From Phallusia mammillata (taxonomy: Eukaryota > Chordata > Ascidiacea > Phlebobranchia > Ascidiidae): a DNA stretch of 64,000 nucleotides. Made by a program: the position numbers and the translations under genes. Shown here in pieces: positions 54,290 to 64,000 of this stretch (position 1 is its first letter; every line of letters begins with the position of its first letter). Under the pieces are notes generated by a model that worked only from the letters and a program-made list of their open reading frames with translations, searched no databases and was not told the origin of the DNA. The stretch is from the NCBI GenBank assembly GCA_003260075.1, contig QLIY01000668.1:1-64000 (forward strand), read 5' to 3'.

Positions 54290-56513
54290 ATGTCGAAAAT
54301 AAAGACGGGTGTTCCCATGCCATCCGCAAGAATGGATTTTGAGATTCCGTCATGGTAATGCAATATGTTTTGATTATATTTATTTCTTTTGCATGATGTC
54401 CGAGCCTTTTATTATTTATTCTTTTATTCAATTTTAACACAACGTATTTTTTAGGGCTGGAATGGCACCGCCCGGGACACATTTGGACGTGATGAAGGGA
54501 GATAAGTTGATTGAGGTAAGTATATATGTCTGCAATTGTTTGATTAATTCAGCATCATCAAAATGTAGAAAAACAGTCATTATTTACACCCAGTCTGCAG
54601 AGTATTGCAGCTGCACTCGCTAGTTTATTTTGACAGAACAATGTTGCATGCCAGGTTTTTTTTTATTGTTTGCGACAATTTAGCATAAAGTGTTGTCTGC
54701 CCCCCCCCCTTATTTACACCCAGTCTGCAGAGTATTGCAGCTGCACTCACTAGTTTATTTTGACAGAACAATGTTGCATGCCAGGTTTTTTTTATTGTTT
54801 GCGACAATTTAGCATAAAGTATTGTCTGGCCCTTGCTATCACTTGTGTCATATACAGTAGAAATAAATAAAAATATCTCAAAAAAAAGTTATGTCACTTA
54901 ACAAAAAGTAAAATGCAACACCTCTTATTACATGTATTTTTCATTTCAATTTGCCCCTAGAGCGCACTGGGCATATCACTTTCTTTTTCTGCTCCCAAAA
55001 CAGTGATTTTTATTATGCGTTGCTAAACTTTTACTTTTCCCAGGCAGTAGTCATGCTTAATTGTGTTAGATCTATAACAGTCGCTACATTTTTTGCTGGT
55101 TTGCTTGCGAATTGCTACTTGTGATCGCCTCGAGAAGCAAAAAAGCATATAATCAAAATTTTTTGTTTGTTTATGTTAGAAAATCTGCCTAAATAACTAT
55201 TTTGAGATCAGCACGCGGTATAAAACACAGAACGTAGTGGTGCTGCACATCAAAGATTTCATTATGGAACTGCCACATTTTGCAGACTGGTTAACAACAA
55301 AACACTCATTAGTTAGGACAAAAACTGATACTGTTGGGACAAAAATCCTGTTGTTCTTCTAATTTCCACTTTAATAAAAAAGAAATAAAGATAAAACAGG
55401 CACCGTAAACTGTTAAATAGAAATTGTCTCTGAATTTAGTTTTTTAATAACGTATTTATCAGAAAGAAATTGTAATAACAAACTATATGGAATAATACAA
55501 AGTACAGTATGGATGGAATAATACAAACTGCCTGACAAATTCTTGTTTGAATTCAGGTTGCTAAATTCCATCCTAGAACATTTTTTTATTGCCAGATTTT
55601 TAGGCTCAATATCATGATGTTGATATTGGGTTATGTACCTGGCAACAATCTGTTTTGCTTAAAACATTTTTTTAAATGATAATGAACTATGTCAGGGGTC
55701 GGCAACCTTTTATGCGACGCATGCCAATTTACTTGTTACTTCCATGTGTTAATGACCTCGCGTACCAACGTTTTTCTAAATAATAGTGGTTCATGCCAGC
55801 AGATAACAATAATAAAGACAAAGCAGAGTGTTTTGTGCATGTAAGGCTAAATTTTAAGACAATGGCATGATGAAAACTATAAACAAGCAGTATAACAGGT
55901 TAAATTGTTACTTCAATATAAACATGGAAATCGGTTGGCGTGCCATGAAAAACTACCTCGCGTGCCAACCTTGGCATGCATGCCAGGGCGTGCCGACCCC
56001 TGAACTATGTTATGTTAACTGGACAGAAAAACAAATTGTACATGATTTTTCATTTTGTGACTCAGCAAAATAAGCCTTGTTTTTTAATTTTTAATTTGAA
56101 GTTATGATACATATTGCTCTATAAAGCCTTGCTACAGAAGTTTTTTTTTGTAAAATGTTGACCAATTGTTTTACTCTTGACTAGAAACTTATCATTGATG
56201 AAAAGAAGTGTTATTTTTTCGGCCGAAACTCTGAATCATGTGACTTTGTGATGGACCATGCATCTTGTTCAAGGGTTCATTCTGCACTGATGTTTCACAA
56301 ACACCTCAAGCGAATGTTTATTGTCGATCTTGGCAGCAGTAAGTGATATGTTTTCAAGTTTTCTATCCTTTTTTTATGAATAGTAAAAAAGCATCAAGCC
56401 AGTAGATGATAAGCTGCCTAGTGTTTTGACCTTTTTGAAGATGGTTTAAAAGAATCTGTAAGCATAGAGCCAATAAATGATAAGCTGCAGACAGTGTTTT
56501 ACCCTGTTGCTCC

Positions 56514-56591
<78 letters not shown>

Positions 56592-59500
56592 CACTGATGA
56601 GACCTTATAGGTCGAAACAGTGTGCACTGTCAGCAGTTGAAAAGAATGTTTATTATATTTTTTATCAACATTGTTGACTAGAGTTTGTTTAAAATTAAAA
56701 GTGCATTGTTTATACAAGTTCAATTTCTTATATTGGTTGACATATTTATTACATTTTTAGCCGCAGCTTATAAAGTTTTTACCCTACTTTTTGTGGCCCC
56801 CCCCCCGCACTGATGAGACCTTATAGGTCGAAACAGTGTGCACTGTCAGCAGTTTGAAAGAATGTTTATTATATTTTTTTTCAACATTGTTGACTACAGT
56901 TTGTTTAGAATTAACAGTGCATTGTTTATACAGGTTCAATTTCTTATATTGGTAGACATATTTATTACATTAGTAGCAGCTGCTTATAAGTTTTTACCTT
57001 AAGTTGTATTTTTTACCCTACTTACAATCTAGGGTGGCTGACATTTTTTATGTCATCCAGATGTTTTTTCAGTTTTCCTACAGTGTGATACAAATTGAGT
57101 TCAGTTTAATTTGTATGTATGTATTGCTTGTTTACTTATTAACAAACTTGTTAATGTCAAAACAGGCTGCTTACAATCAAGTAATTATGTGTTGAGTGTT
57201 TATATTCTTCCTGTAGCATCTAACACTGTTTGCTGAATTGACAGTTTGCTGAATTGATTAAGCAGTAGACACAGTTATACAATCCATCATAAAATGCTTG
57301 TGGTCTTCTTTTTTAAATGTAAACTAGCATAGATGTAATTGTAATTTCGTTTTGCCAACTGTAATTGTGCTCCTGAAGTTGAGGCTTCATCTGGTGATTG
57401 TACAAGAGAAGACAGATAAACTGCCCTCAAAACTTGTTTTCACACTTTTTAAGCTATGCTGTGCTGATGAGTGTTTCTTATTACAGTGCATGGATCGTTT
57501 ATTCGCAACCTCCGCCTGGAACCTAAAAAGCCAACTCCAATTCCATATGACACAAATTTCCATTTTGGTGCTTCAACAAGATCGTTTATACTCAAAGGTA
57601 AACTAACAAAATAGGTACTCAAATCTTGTCAGGAAAATTGCTTTATGGTGAGACAATATGATCAAAAAGTGAATGCCGCCCCCCCCCCATATGACACAAA
57701 TTTCCATTTTGGTGCTTCAACAAGATCGTTTATACTTAAAGGTAAACTAACAAAAAAGGTGCTCCTATCTTGTCAGGAAAAATGCTTTATGGTGAGACAA
57801 TATGATCAAAAAGTGAACGCAATTTTTATTTTTGAGAAGTTAATATAGTGGCTCTTGACTTTTTGTGTTCATACCCATTGCAAAAAAGGAGTTAATAAAA
57901 TTTTGTCAAACCCTTGTTCTACAATGATTCCCCCCCCCCTGAATTGTAAATTTTATTGAATTGTAGACACTGACATGACATTTTGGACCAAACTTGGCCT
58001 TTTTGTGTATTAAGTAGTGGTTTATGTATGTTATTCTTTACTGTTTCAAATATAGAAAGTTTGTGCATTTTTAAATGGACCTGAATGAACCTTTGTTTTA
58101 ACATCTTATTTTGTACCCCTTGTTTTGGAGTGTTGTACCATTAGGGCAGTGGTTCTTAACAGTGGTGGGATTTTTAGTCAGCCGGTTCTATCACCAGAGT
58201 TATATTTTTCAGCCGGTTTTGTCCCCCCCCCCCTTGGAGTGTTGTACCATTAGGGCAGTGGTTCTTAACAGTGGTGGGATTCAAATTTTTAGTCAGCCGG
58301 TTTTACCCCCCCCCCGTTCGCTGATCTCCTAAAAGTTTGTGAGACGGTTCTTAGAACCGGTGCAAAACGGCTGAATCCCACCACTGGTTCTTAACCTTTT
58401 TCCTTGCTGCACCCTATTTCAATCACCAACCAATTTTCGCACCCCCTTCTGTAATTGCTTATGTAGAATAGACCTAACCAACCTTAATGATTCAGCACCC
58501 CTGCACCCCCTAGGAACAGTTCTTGTACCCCTTAGAGGTGTGTCCTGGTTAAGAACCCCTGCATTAGGGGGTACACATACCTTTACANTCGCTGATCTCC
58601 TAAAATTTCGTGAGACAGTTCCATAGAACCGGTGCGAACCTTGCTGCACCCTATTTCAATCACCAACTAATTTTCGCACCCCTTTTGTAATTGCTTGTAT
58701 AGAATAGACCTAACCAACCTTAATGATTCAGCACCCCTGCACCCCCCTAGGTCCTAGGAACAGTTCTTGTACCCCTTAGAGGTGTGTCCTGGTTAAGAAC
58801 CCCTGCATTAGGGGGTACACATACCTTTACATATAAGAATCCTCAAGTTAATACATTTATGTGCAAAAGATATTTTCAAAATACAACCTCTCTGGCTGAT
58901 TTGTTGTTGCCAAGCTAAATTCTATGTTAAATGAAAACAATGTTGTTTACAAAATTGTTTTTTTAATGCTTGGAGTGCATTTTGGTGAATGCATTTATCA
59001 GATAAACCCCAACACTTTGTCATTTTAAATGGAAGCATTTTGTATGTACTTATTAGAGCGTCCACCAATAACTGCACAACGAGAAGATGCAAAAACAGAC
59101 GAAGATATGACCTTCGACCTACCGCAAGAGGAGGAAGAGCTTGAGGTAAAAAAATAATGGACAGATCATCATTAGTCTCATGCAATGATTTTGCTGATAT
59201 TAACAAACTACAGTTTAGAATTGGCTATGAAACAAATAAAAATATAAAAACTTGCATTTGCAGAACCTAACAGAATTTAACACAGCACATAACAAGAGAG
59301 TTACTGCTCTGCAACTTGAAGACATGACACCAAAGTTTAAGCGACGAAAACGAAAATCTGTCGCGTTTGCTGGAGAGGAAGAAGTAATTAATCCAGGTGA
59401 TTTATCCTTAGATGACTTGATCTGCTTGTCAAAAATCTTTGGTTCATTTTAGTTATAGTTTTTGTCATTTAGGAGTTTGTCACATATTTTATTTACTCTC

Positions 59501-61013
59501 ATGTATCTGCCTATGATTGTAAGCCTCATATTGATGTGTTAAATTTTTTTATTAAGCTGCTATCATTCCAGACTGCACAAACTGTAGGGTTAAAGCTGTA
59601 TAAGCTGTGGCTTGCAAGTAAATAAACATGGTAAGTGCAATTATTGTAAAATATAACCCTGAATTTCCACAGTACCACCTAATAGTAATTCACACAGAAA
59701 AAATTAGAGTTGCGGGGTGTGGTTATTTTCTTCCACTAACACTTTAGGTGATTTCTTGTCAAATTTGGAACTCAAGCACTTTGGACAGAAGTACACTATA
59801 GGACAGGGGTCCGCAACCTTTTTTGCACTCTGGATCGGTTTGAAACGGAAATTTGTATCACAGACCGGTCATTTAAAACCACAAATGTTTAGAACTAAAA
59901 ACTAATCTCAGCTATTACAACTTTGATTCAATGTGAACCTTAAGCAAGTTTTATGTGACCCGGGAACAAACTCTTCACAGACCGGCACTTGGCCGAGGCC
60001 CAGTGGTTGTCGACCACTGCTATAGGCCATTCTAAAGCATTCCAAAATCCAAACTTTCCCAAATTTTCAAAATTCCAAAAAAGCGATTTCCAAAATTCTT
60101 TGCCTGTCAGGGTCATGACCCCTATTTAAAGAAGCCCTGCTTTAGCCTATAAGCAACTTGCACACTACTTGTAAAAATCAAATATATTTATAAAATGTTG
60201 TTTGTTTCAGAGGATATTGATTCATCTGTTGGTCGATTCCGCAATATGATTTCTGTGCAAATGATTCCAAACAAGGTAACATTGCAAACAAAATTTGTGA
60301 TTGAAAACACGAACACACTCCTGTATTTATGTATTTTAGCGTCCACGTGAAAGCACAGGCCTTGTTTCTGCATCAACGGATGTGAAAAAACATATTCAAG
60401 AGTTCTACAACCAAGGCTTATATGAAGACCTTGATAAAGAAGGTGGGATTAAATTTTGTAATGCAGTTTTTTCATTGCCCTGTTATGTATGAAAAACATA
60501 TATTTAAATCTACTTACATATATGTGATCTAGTAGAAAAAAATTGAAAGTTTTTGTCGCATTTTGGATTTTTGTGCCCTTTCAAGGACTGATGTCTGTTC
60601 TCTAAAGCTTTTAGGGTATTTGATTTGCTGCTACTTCTGTCAGCATCAGCATAAAATGCTTGGTTGTCCTGATGCTATATGAACATTCAATAATGGAAAT
60701 TATTTTTCTCATTACAGAAGAGCGAAAACCTGATCCTGTTCCTGCGCGCATGAGTGGTTTTGTACCAAACCTTGCTCCAGAAATTGAAGATACTGGCGAG
60801 GTAACTACTTAACCTTTGTTTAATTTTCTTTCCAAAATCAATTGTTTCATTTATTAATTTATGTTCACTGCATTTCAGGTTGCCATAGAAACGTCGCTTA
60901 CAATAGAACGCCCTCAAGTGTTTACTGAAAAGACAAAGGACCTTAAACAGAGAAAGAAATATGTTAAAGAGGCTTGGCCGGGCAAGAGGCCTGCCCCTGC
61001 GTTGCTGGTGTGA
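54290..61013 (+). CDS. PPP1R8: Nuclear inhibitor of protein phosphatase 1 (NIPP1)
   Basis: Ten exons: 54290-54354, 54455-54515, 56185-56338, 57487-57597, 59057-59145, 59264-59396, 60211-60275, 60340-60442, 60718-60800, 60879-61013. The frame closes at 332 residues (human 351). An N-terminal WAGMAPPGTHLDVMKGDKLI leads into an FHA domain (about 43-135; KCYFFGRNSESCDFVMDH, SCSRVHSALMFHKHLKR, FGASTRSFIL), which binds phosphothreonine partners in the spliceosome. Next come NLTEFNTAHNKRVTALQLED and a basic stretch ending KSVAF (191-195), which fits the RVxF PP1-docking consensus; human has RVTF at this place. Then EEVINPEDID, SVGRFRNM and a conserved C-terminus YVKEAWPGKRPAPALLV. Role: scaffolds PP1 in nuclear RNA processing. 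Introns carry a hAT element, hammerhead repeats, and a false partial copy of the 57487-57597 exon. Confidence 0.96.
54579..54830. repeat. Homopolymer-separated duplication (C9)
   Basis: About 54581-54700 and 54710-54830 (ttatttacacccagtctgca ... ataaagtgttgtctg) around C9. PPP1R8 intron. Confidence 0.85.
55693..56002. mobile_element. hAT-like element with perfect 8-bp TSD
   Basis: Ends CAGGGGTCGGCAACCT and AGGGCGTGCCGACCCCTG; identical flanks aactatgt (55685-55692, 56003-56010). The interior is rich in GGCATGCATGCC-like palindromes. PPP1R8 intron. Confidence 0.92.
56515..56590. repeat. C76 homopolymer
   Basis: It ends directly at the hammerhead motif that starts at 56591 and has cut away the 5' side of its stem I. 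Confidence 0.95.
56591..56636 (+). ncRNA. Candidate hammerhead ribozyme (intact core)
   Basis: CTGATGA (56594-56600), stem II GACC-TTATA-GGTC, GAAA (56614-56617), stem III CAGTG-TG-CACTG (with the A15.1-U16.1 and C-G pairs), cleavage triplet GTC at 56629-56631. All invariant core bases are present. Stem I is short: its 5' side is cut by the C run, and the base after GTC is A rather than the T of sister copies. Transcribed in the sense direction of PPP1R8, from an intron. Confidence 0.65.
56807..56855 (+). ncRNA. Candidate hammerhead ribozyme, second copy
   Basis: Identical core to the motif at 56591: CTGATGA, GACC-TTATA-GGTC, GAAA, CAGTGTGCACTG, GTC (56845-56847). It again begins right after a C9 run, and about 180 bases downstream match those after the first copy, so it may be an allelic duplicate and not an independent locus. 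Confidence 0.6.
57531..57823 (+). repeat. Partial false copy of a PPP1R8 exon (C9 duplication)
   Basis: About 57539-57668 and 57678-57823 are near copies around C9. The second repeats the 3' half of exon 57487-57597 with its donor but has no acceptor. Confidence 0.85.
58115..58830. repeat. Nested hAT-like pieces and duplications around C runs and an N
   Basis: Contains parts of two hAT families: the CAGTGGTGGGATT...AATCCCACCACTG type (as at 19227) and the CAGTGGTTCTTAACC...GGTTAAGAACCCCTG type (as at 7303). Pieces are repeated around C10 (58203-58212), C9 (about 58305-58313) and the N at 58588. The true order cannot be read from this sequence. PPP1R8 intron. Confidence 0.7.
59804..60019. mobile_element. 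hAT-like element
   Basis: Left CAGGGGTCCGCAACC, right GGTTGTCGACCACTG; flanks ctatagga and ctataggc match 7 of 8. The interior includes 'agaccggtcattt' and 'cagaccggcacttggcc'. PPP1R8 intron. Confidence 0.85.
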
Positions 61014-61052
61014 CGTCGGTGTTTTTATGACGTCACAACGTAGCGCATGACG
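61014..61052. other. 39-bp gap between two convergent stop codons
   Basis: PPP1R8 stops at 61013 and the minus-strand gene stops at 61053. Both 3' UTRs must overlap the other gene. A minus-strand AATAAA at 60855-60850 lies in a PPP1R8 intron. The spacer includes a TGACGTCA site. Confidence 0.8.
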
Positions 61053-63200
61053 TCACTCGGCAACAATGGACGAGTCCAAAATCCTGCTATACTTTCGACT
61101 GTTGTTTCGTCGTAGCGGCAACAAAGGCTTGTATGACATCATAGTAGTCGTTGTCATGGTTTCCTCGGCTTTGACGTCACAGCCTAAAAGATAATTGTGC
61201 GTTGCCATGTGAACGGTCCCTTAATTATGACGTAATAATACCTTGTTGTGAGCTCCAGTTGTGGTAGGTTTTAAGCGGGAAAAACTTTCGCTTTCTCGGG
61301 TTCATCTTCCACGCGTGTGACGTCATGAAGTCGATCTCTTTCATCTGAACAAGCAGCGTGATTACGTCATCACGCTGGTGACGTAACGATATATGCACAA
61401 ACATACCTGGCAGGCGGGAAGGAGGATCGCTGGATCTGTTGAGCTGCTGTCTGCAAAGTCGAATATTTTCTAAAGTGAATGTTGTAACAAAACACGTTTT
61501 TTATTTGTTATGTGGTTTATATGTCAGAAGTACAACAGCGCTTTTGTGATCAGCAAATGCTTGCTAAGTGTAATCTAGTATTTGCAGTTCACTATTTGGA
61601 AAAATTCAAAAATACCGAGTTTTCCGTTTAATTCCACCGGAATAACCCCCCCCCCGTTATGTGGTTTATATGTCAGAAGTACAACAGCGCTTTTGTGATC
61701 AGCGAATGCTTGCTTTGTGTAATCTAATATTTGCTGTTCACTAATTGGTAAAATTCAAAGATACCGAGTTTTCCGTTTAATTCCACCGGAATAATATTAA
61801 GAGCTGGCTTCGGTATATTTCGGAATCGTTCGGGAATATTCGGAAGCCCTTCCATCTGCCTGAAAGCGGATCGACAGGTTGACAGTGGGGTCTCTTGTTG
61901 CGTCAAATTGTGTTTCAGGATGTCGCGCTTCGGTGAGCCTTTGGACGTTGTGACGTCACAAACTGGTTCGTTGTAAATGCGAAGTAAGTGGAAGGCCTAC
62001 ATGCACAAAAATGGCATTCATTAGCCTACTCGGATGACAGCTACCCCCCCCCCAAGTGGAAGGCCTACATGCACAAAAATGGCATTCATTAGCCTACTCG
62101 GTTTGATGACAGTTAGGATTGTGTGAAACGCAACGCATTATTGGCTGGGGTTATGTGCGTGGTCTAAATTCCGGACGGTTCCATCAACTATGTTTGGCGA
62201 CACTAAAGTTCTGTTACAATGCATTAACATGTTGTTGTCAACCCAAACAGGCGAACAGTGCCATTTTTGATCAAATATTATCACTATGACTGAGATAAAA
62301 AATGCGGTTTTGTTTCTAATTAATTAGTCCTTTTAACGCGTAGTCGCATGAATGCGAGGAAGGTGCGTATTGTACTTTACAATCAACACAGACAACAGTT
62401 ATAATGTAAACCTTCTAGTCCTTCATAAAAAAAGTACTGTAGGTTAAGCTACTTGGCGTTAAAATTCCGGACGTTGAGAATGCTTTTGAAAATTATGTTC
62501 GAACACAGATTTTACGACCGATTTCCAGGCATCCGGACGTCTGTGGTAACCCTATTATTGGCATCTTGTACTTCATTGAAACAATTCCGAAGTAAAAAAT
62601 GCTGTTGTTACATTTTAGGTTAGTTTACCATTTTCGATTGTGGATTATGTCGTCGGCCGGGAGAAGATGGTCGAGCTCTTCTTCTGCTGGTTTGCTTTAA
62701 GTTGAACTGGGACATATAGTTGCTACGTAGTGCTTGTGACACCACGGGCGGCAGACTTAAAAATACACACATATAAAACAAGTAGATAAGTTATGTATGC
62801 GAAAGCACGGGCGGCAGACTCCAGAAAACACATGTGTAAAAGAAGATACGCATGTAAAATGCTAGTCTTTGTGGCGTGTTGCAAATTAACAACAGATAGA
62901 TTGGACTATAAAAAGTGTGAAAACATTCGGTTTGTGAGATTTAAACCGATTATTACCTGTAATTTCTAACTTTAACATTCATAACAACAATAGTTTTGGT
63001 TTACATAAGGCTGTTAAACTTGGCCTAATGAAAAAGCCGCAGCTGTTTATAATATTTCATTTTGTTTAAACTTACCCATGGTCTTTCGGAAAGGGATAAA
63101 CATGTGGCCGTTGTTTTTGGACAAGCAGTTTGGCATTTTTTATCGCTTGATTGTTTCCCACGCTTTCGGAAAACTTTCGAAAATCAATGTATTTCGGCAT
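61053..63200 (-). CDS. Uncharacterised basic protein, 230 residues, six exons
   Basis: Proposed minus-strand exons: 63200-63076, 62686-62629, 61996-61765, 61450-61407, 61344-61242, 61183-61053. Every phase fits and the frame is open from ATG to a stop (TGA at 61055-61053). It starts MPKYIDFRKFSESVGNNQ and ends KYSRILDSSIVAE. The middle has an Arg-rich patch (GRRRARPSSPGRRHN), a Pro-rich stretch (GLPNIPERFRNIPKPALN) and KMNPRKRKFFPLKTYHN. There is no signal peptide, membrane segment or domain that I recognise. The second exon has a weak acceptor and is the least certain. Upstream, a six-codon uORF (ATGGATGCAAAAGTCACATGA) ends just before the start. Compact basic proteins like this include ciliary microtubule inner proteins, but that is only a guess from composition. 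Confidence 0.65.
61509..61793. repeat. Homopolymer-separated duplication (C9) at an exon edge
   Basis: About 61509-61647 and 61657-61793 (gttatgtggtttatatgtca ... taattccaccggaataa) around C9. The second copy contains the 3' end of the 61996-61765 exon; the first is a false copy of it. Confidence 0.85.
61982..62100. repeat. Homopolymer-separated duplication (C9)
   Basis: About 61985-62043 and 62053-62100 (aagtggaaggcctacatgca ... attagcctactcgg) around C9. It carries the acceptor of the 61996 exon twice. Confidence 0.85.
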
Positions 63201-63576
63201 TTTCTGTCATGTGACTTTTGCATCCATCGCTGTAACTTGATTGCTGTACGATGAAGAAAATAAATTATTGAAGTTGTTTCATTTTAGGGACTTATTTCAC
63301 ACGTTTGTGACTAAATAGAAATAGATTGTTACGACATAGAGACTCACACGTCATCGAATCAGCTGACTAGACTTACAGTATTCTCACATTGTTTGAACAT
63401 ACATTTACAATTACAAACGTTGCAGTGTTTGAATAGGTGTGAAAAAGATAAAGCAACAAGATTCACAATCGGTTCAGTTTTCAACGAAGTGTTAAAAGCC
63501 TGTTCGTCATATTGTGTGTATTATTATTGTATTAGTTTAGAACTTGCCCAAACATTTGGTGCACAAGTTTAATAAA
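63201..63576. promoter_or_regulatory. Bidirectional promoter between the 230-residue gene and ARFGAP1
   Basis: The two start codons are 376 bases apart, head to head. Contains possible acceptors close to each ATG: ttagtttag then aacttg at 63540 on plus, and TTCATCGTACAG on minus. They could serve a 5'-UTR intron or spliced-leader addition. Confidence 0.55.
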
Positions 63577-63636
63577 ATGGCAAGTCCCAAAACTAGAAGT
63601 GTTTTGAAGGAATTGAAATCAAAAAATGGGAACAAG
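63577..63636 (+). CDS. ARFGAP1: First exon of ADP-ribosylation factor GTPase-activating protein 1 (partial)
   Basis: Encodes MASPKTRSVLKELKSKNGNK and stops exactly at a GTACGT donor. Human ARFGAP1 begins MASPRTRKVLKEV, and its first 20 residues precede the zinc-finger CxxC region (VCFECG), which fits a following exon beyond the right edge. The protein activates GTP hydrolysis on ARF1 at the Golgi. The rest of the window (63637-64000) is intron with no second exon visible. The identification rests on 20 residues. Confidence 0.78.
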
Positions 63637-64000
63637 GTACGTTGTGCTTCTTCTTTATTACAAATGACAAAAATAAAAGTTTGGACGTATGTATTCAACT
63701 CAACAGCTCTTAAAATGATTTCAAGCATTTGTTTACTCTACGTGAATTGTTTGAGTCAATAATGCCTACTTAAACGCTGTTTATATCTAAAATCTCCACA
63801 ATCCAAAATCAGTGAACAAAACGTCTCTTTTGTAAAAAGACATAGTGAAGAGTGAACTGTATTGAAAAAATACTTTATTGCCATCTGTGTGTATATTATT
63901 TGTTGAAAAACCATTGTCTAATACATTAAAATTTATTTTTTTGCAAGTTAAGTTACACACTTCCGTTAACAAGTCTGCTCACAGTTCTTAAATTTTTGTT
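63637..64000 (+). other. Start of ARFGAP1 intron 1
   Basis: AT-rich, with no coding exon, repeat or RNA gene recognised. Confidence 0.6.

Noticed and set aside
54625-54807. Frame containing a repeated peptide on minus
   Set aside because: Again the product of a duplicated intron segment around C9.

Overview
This is a eukaryotic, metazoan window. It is AT-rich, with multi-exon genes, GT-AG introns, no bacterial-style operons and many short DNA transposons. The protein matches are animal genes, including a TFAP2-type factor and an ankyrin-containing ORP1L. The compact genes, roughly 5% divergence between what look like allelic copies (hand count at one locus) and the repeat content suggest an invertebrate chordate such as a Ciona-like ascidian. 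That species call is inference.

Layout, left to right: (1) 646-740, minus strand: first exon of a second zona pellucida (ZP)-type gene that continues off the left edge. (2) 3039-7736, minus: a complete ZP-domain membrane protein with signal peptide, ZP-N and ZP-C cysteines, furin-like site, Thr/Pro-rich repeats and a transmembrane helix. One extra base in an 11-base homopolymer shifts its frame. (3) 9192-32962, plus: OSBPL1A (ORP1L), 24 coding exons, 1033 codons, with ankyrin repeats, PH, FFAT and a sterol-binding ORD. (4) 33277-37527, minus: TFAP2, convergent with OSBPL1A. (5) 39851-53295, minus (noncoding 5' exon near 53.65 kb): SNAPC4, 24 coding exons with tandem MYB repeats. (6) 54290-61013, plus: PPP1R8 (NIPP1), 10 coding exons, divergent from SNAPC4. 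(7) 61053-63200, minus: an unrecognised 230-residue basic protein, tail-to-tail with PPP1R8 with 39 bases between stop codons. (8) 63577-63636, plus: first exon of ARFGAP1, head-to-head with (7) and running off the right edge. All exon boundaries were read by eye. For six of the eight the reading frame closes exactly, apart from the one-base ZP defect; the TFAP2 exon 1/2 junction and the two truncated genes are less certain.

Introns and spacers carry about a dozen small hAT-like elements, most with 8-bp target-site duplications and CAGxGGT-type ends, two or three pogo-like elements, a tRNA-like SINE piece, fold-back repeats, and an interspersed repeat that contains a hammerhead ribozyme core (intact at 56.6 and 56.8 kb, decayed at 14.06, 24.6 and 31.45 kb).

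The assembly shows a systematic artefact. At about 24 places a 50-330 bp segment is present twice, slightly diverged, with a G9-14 or C9-10 run between the copies. The run is C on the plus strand at 0-9 kb, G at 11.9-49.5 kb and C again at 50.5-62 kb, and the two switches bracket single-N contig joins at 11016 and 50400. These are best read as unmerged haplotype copies at read ends with false homopolymer tails. They create false second copies of several exons.
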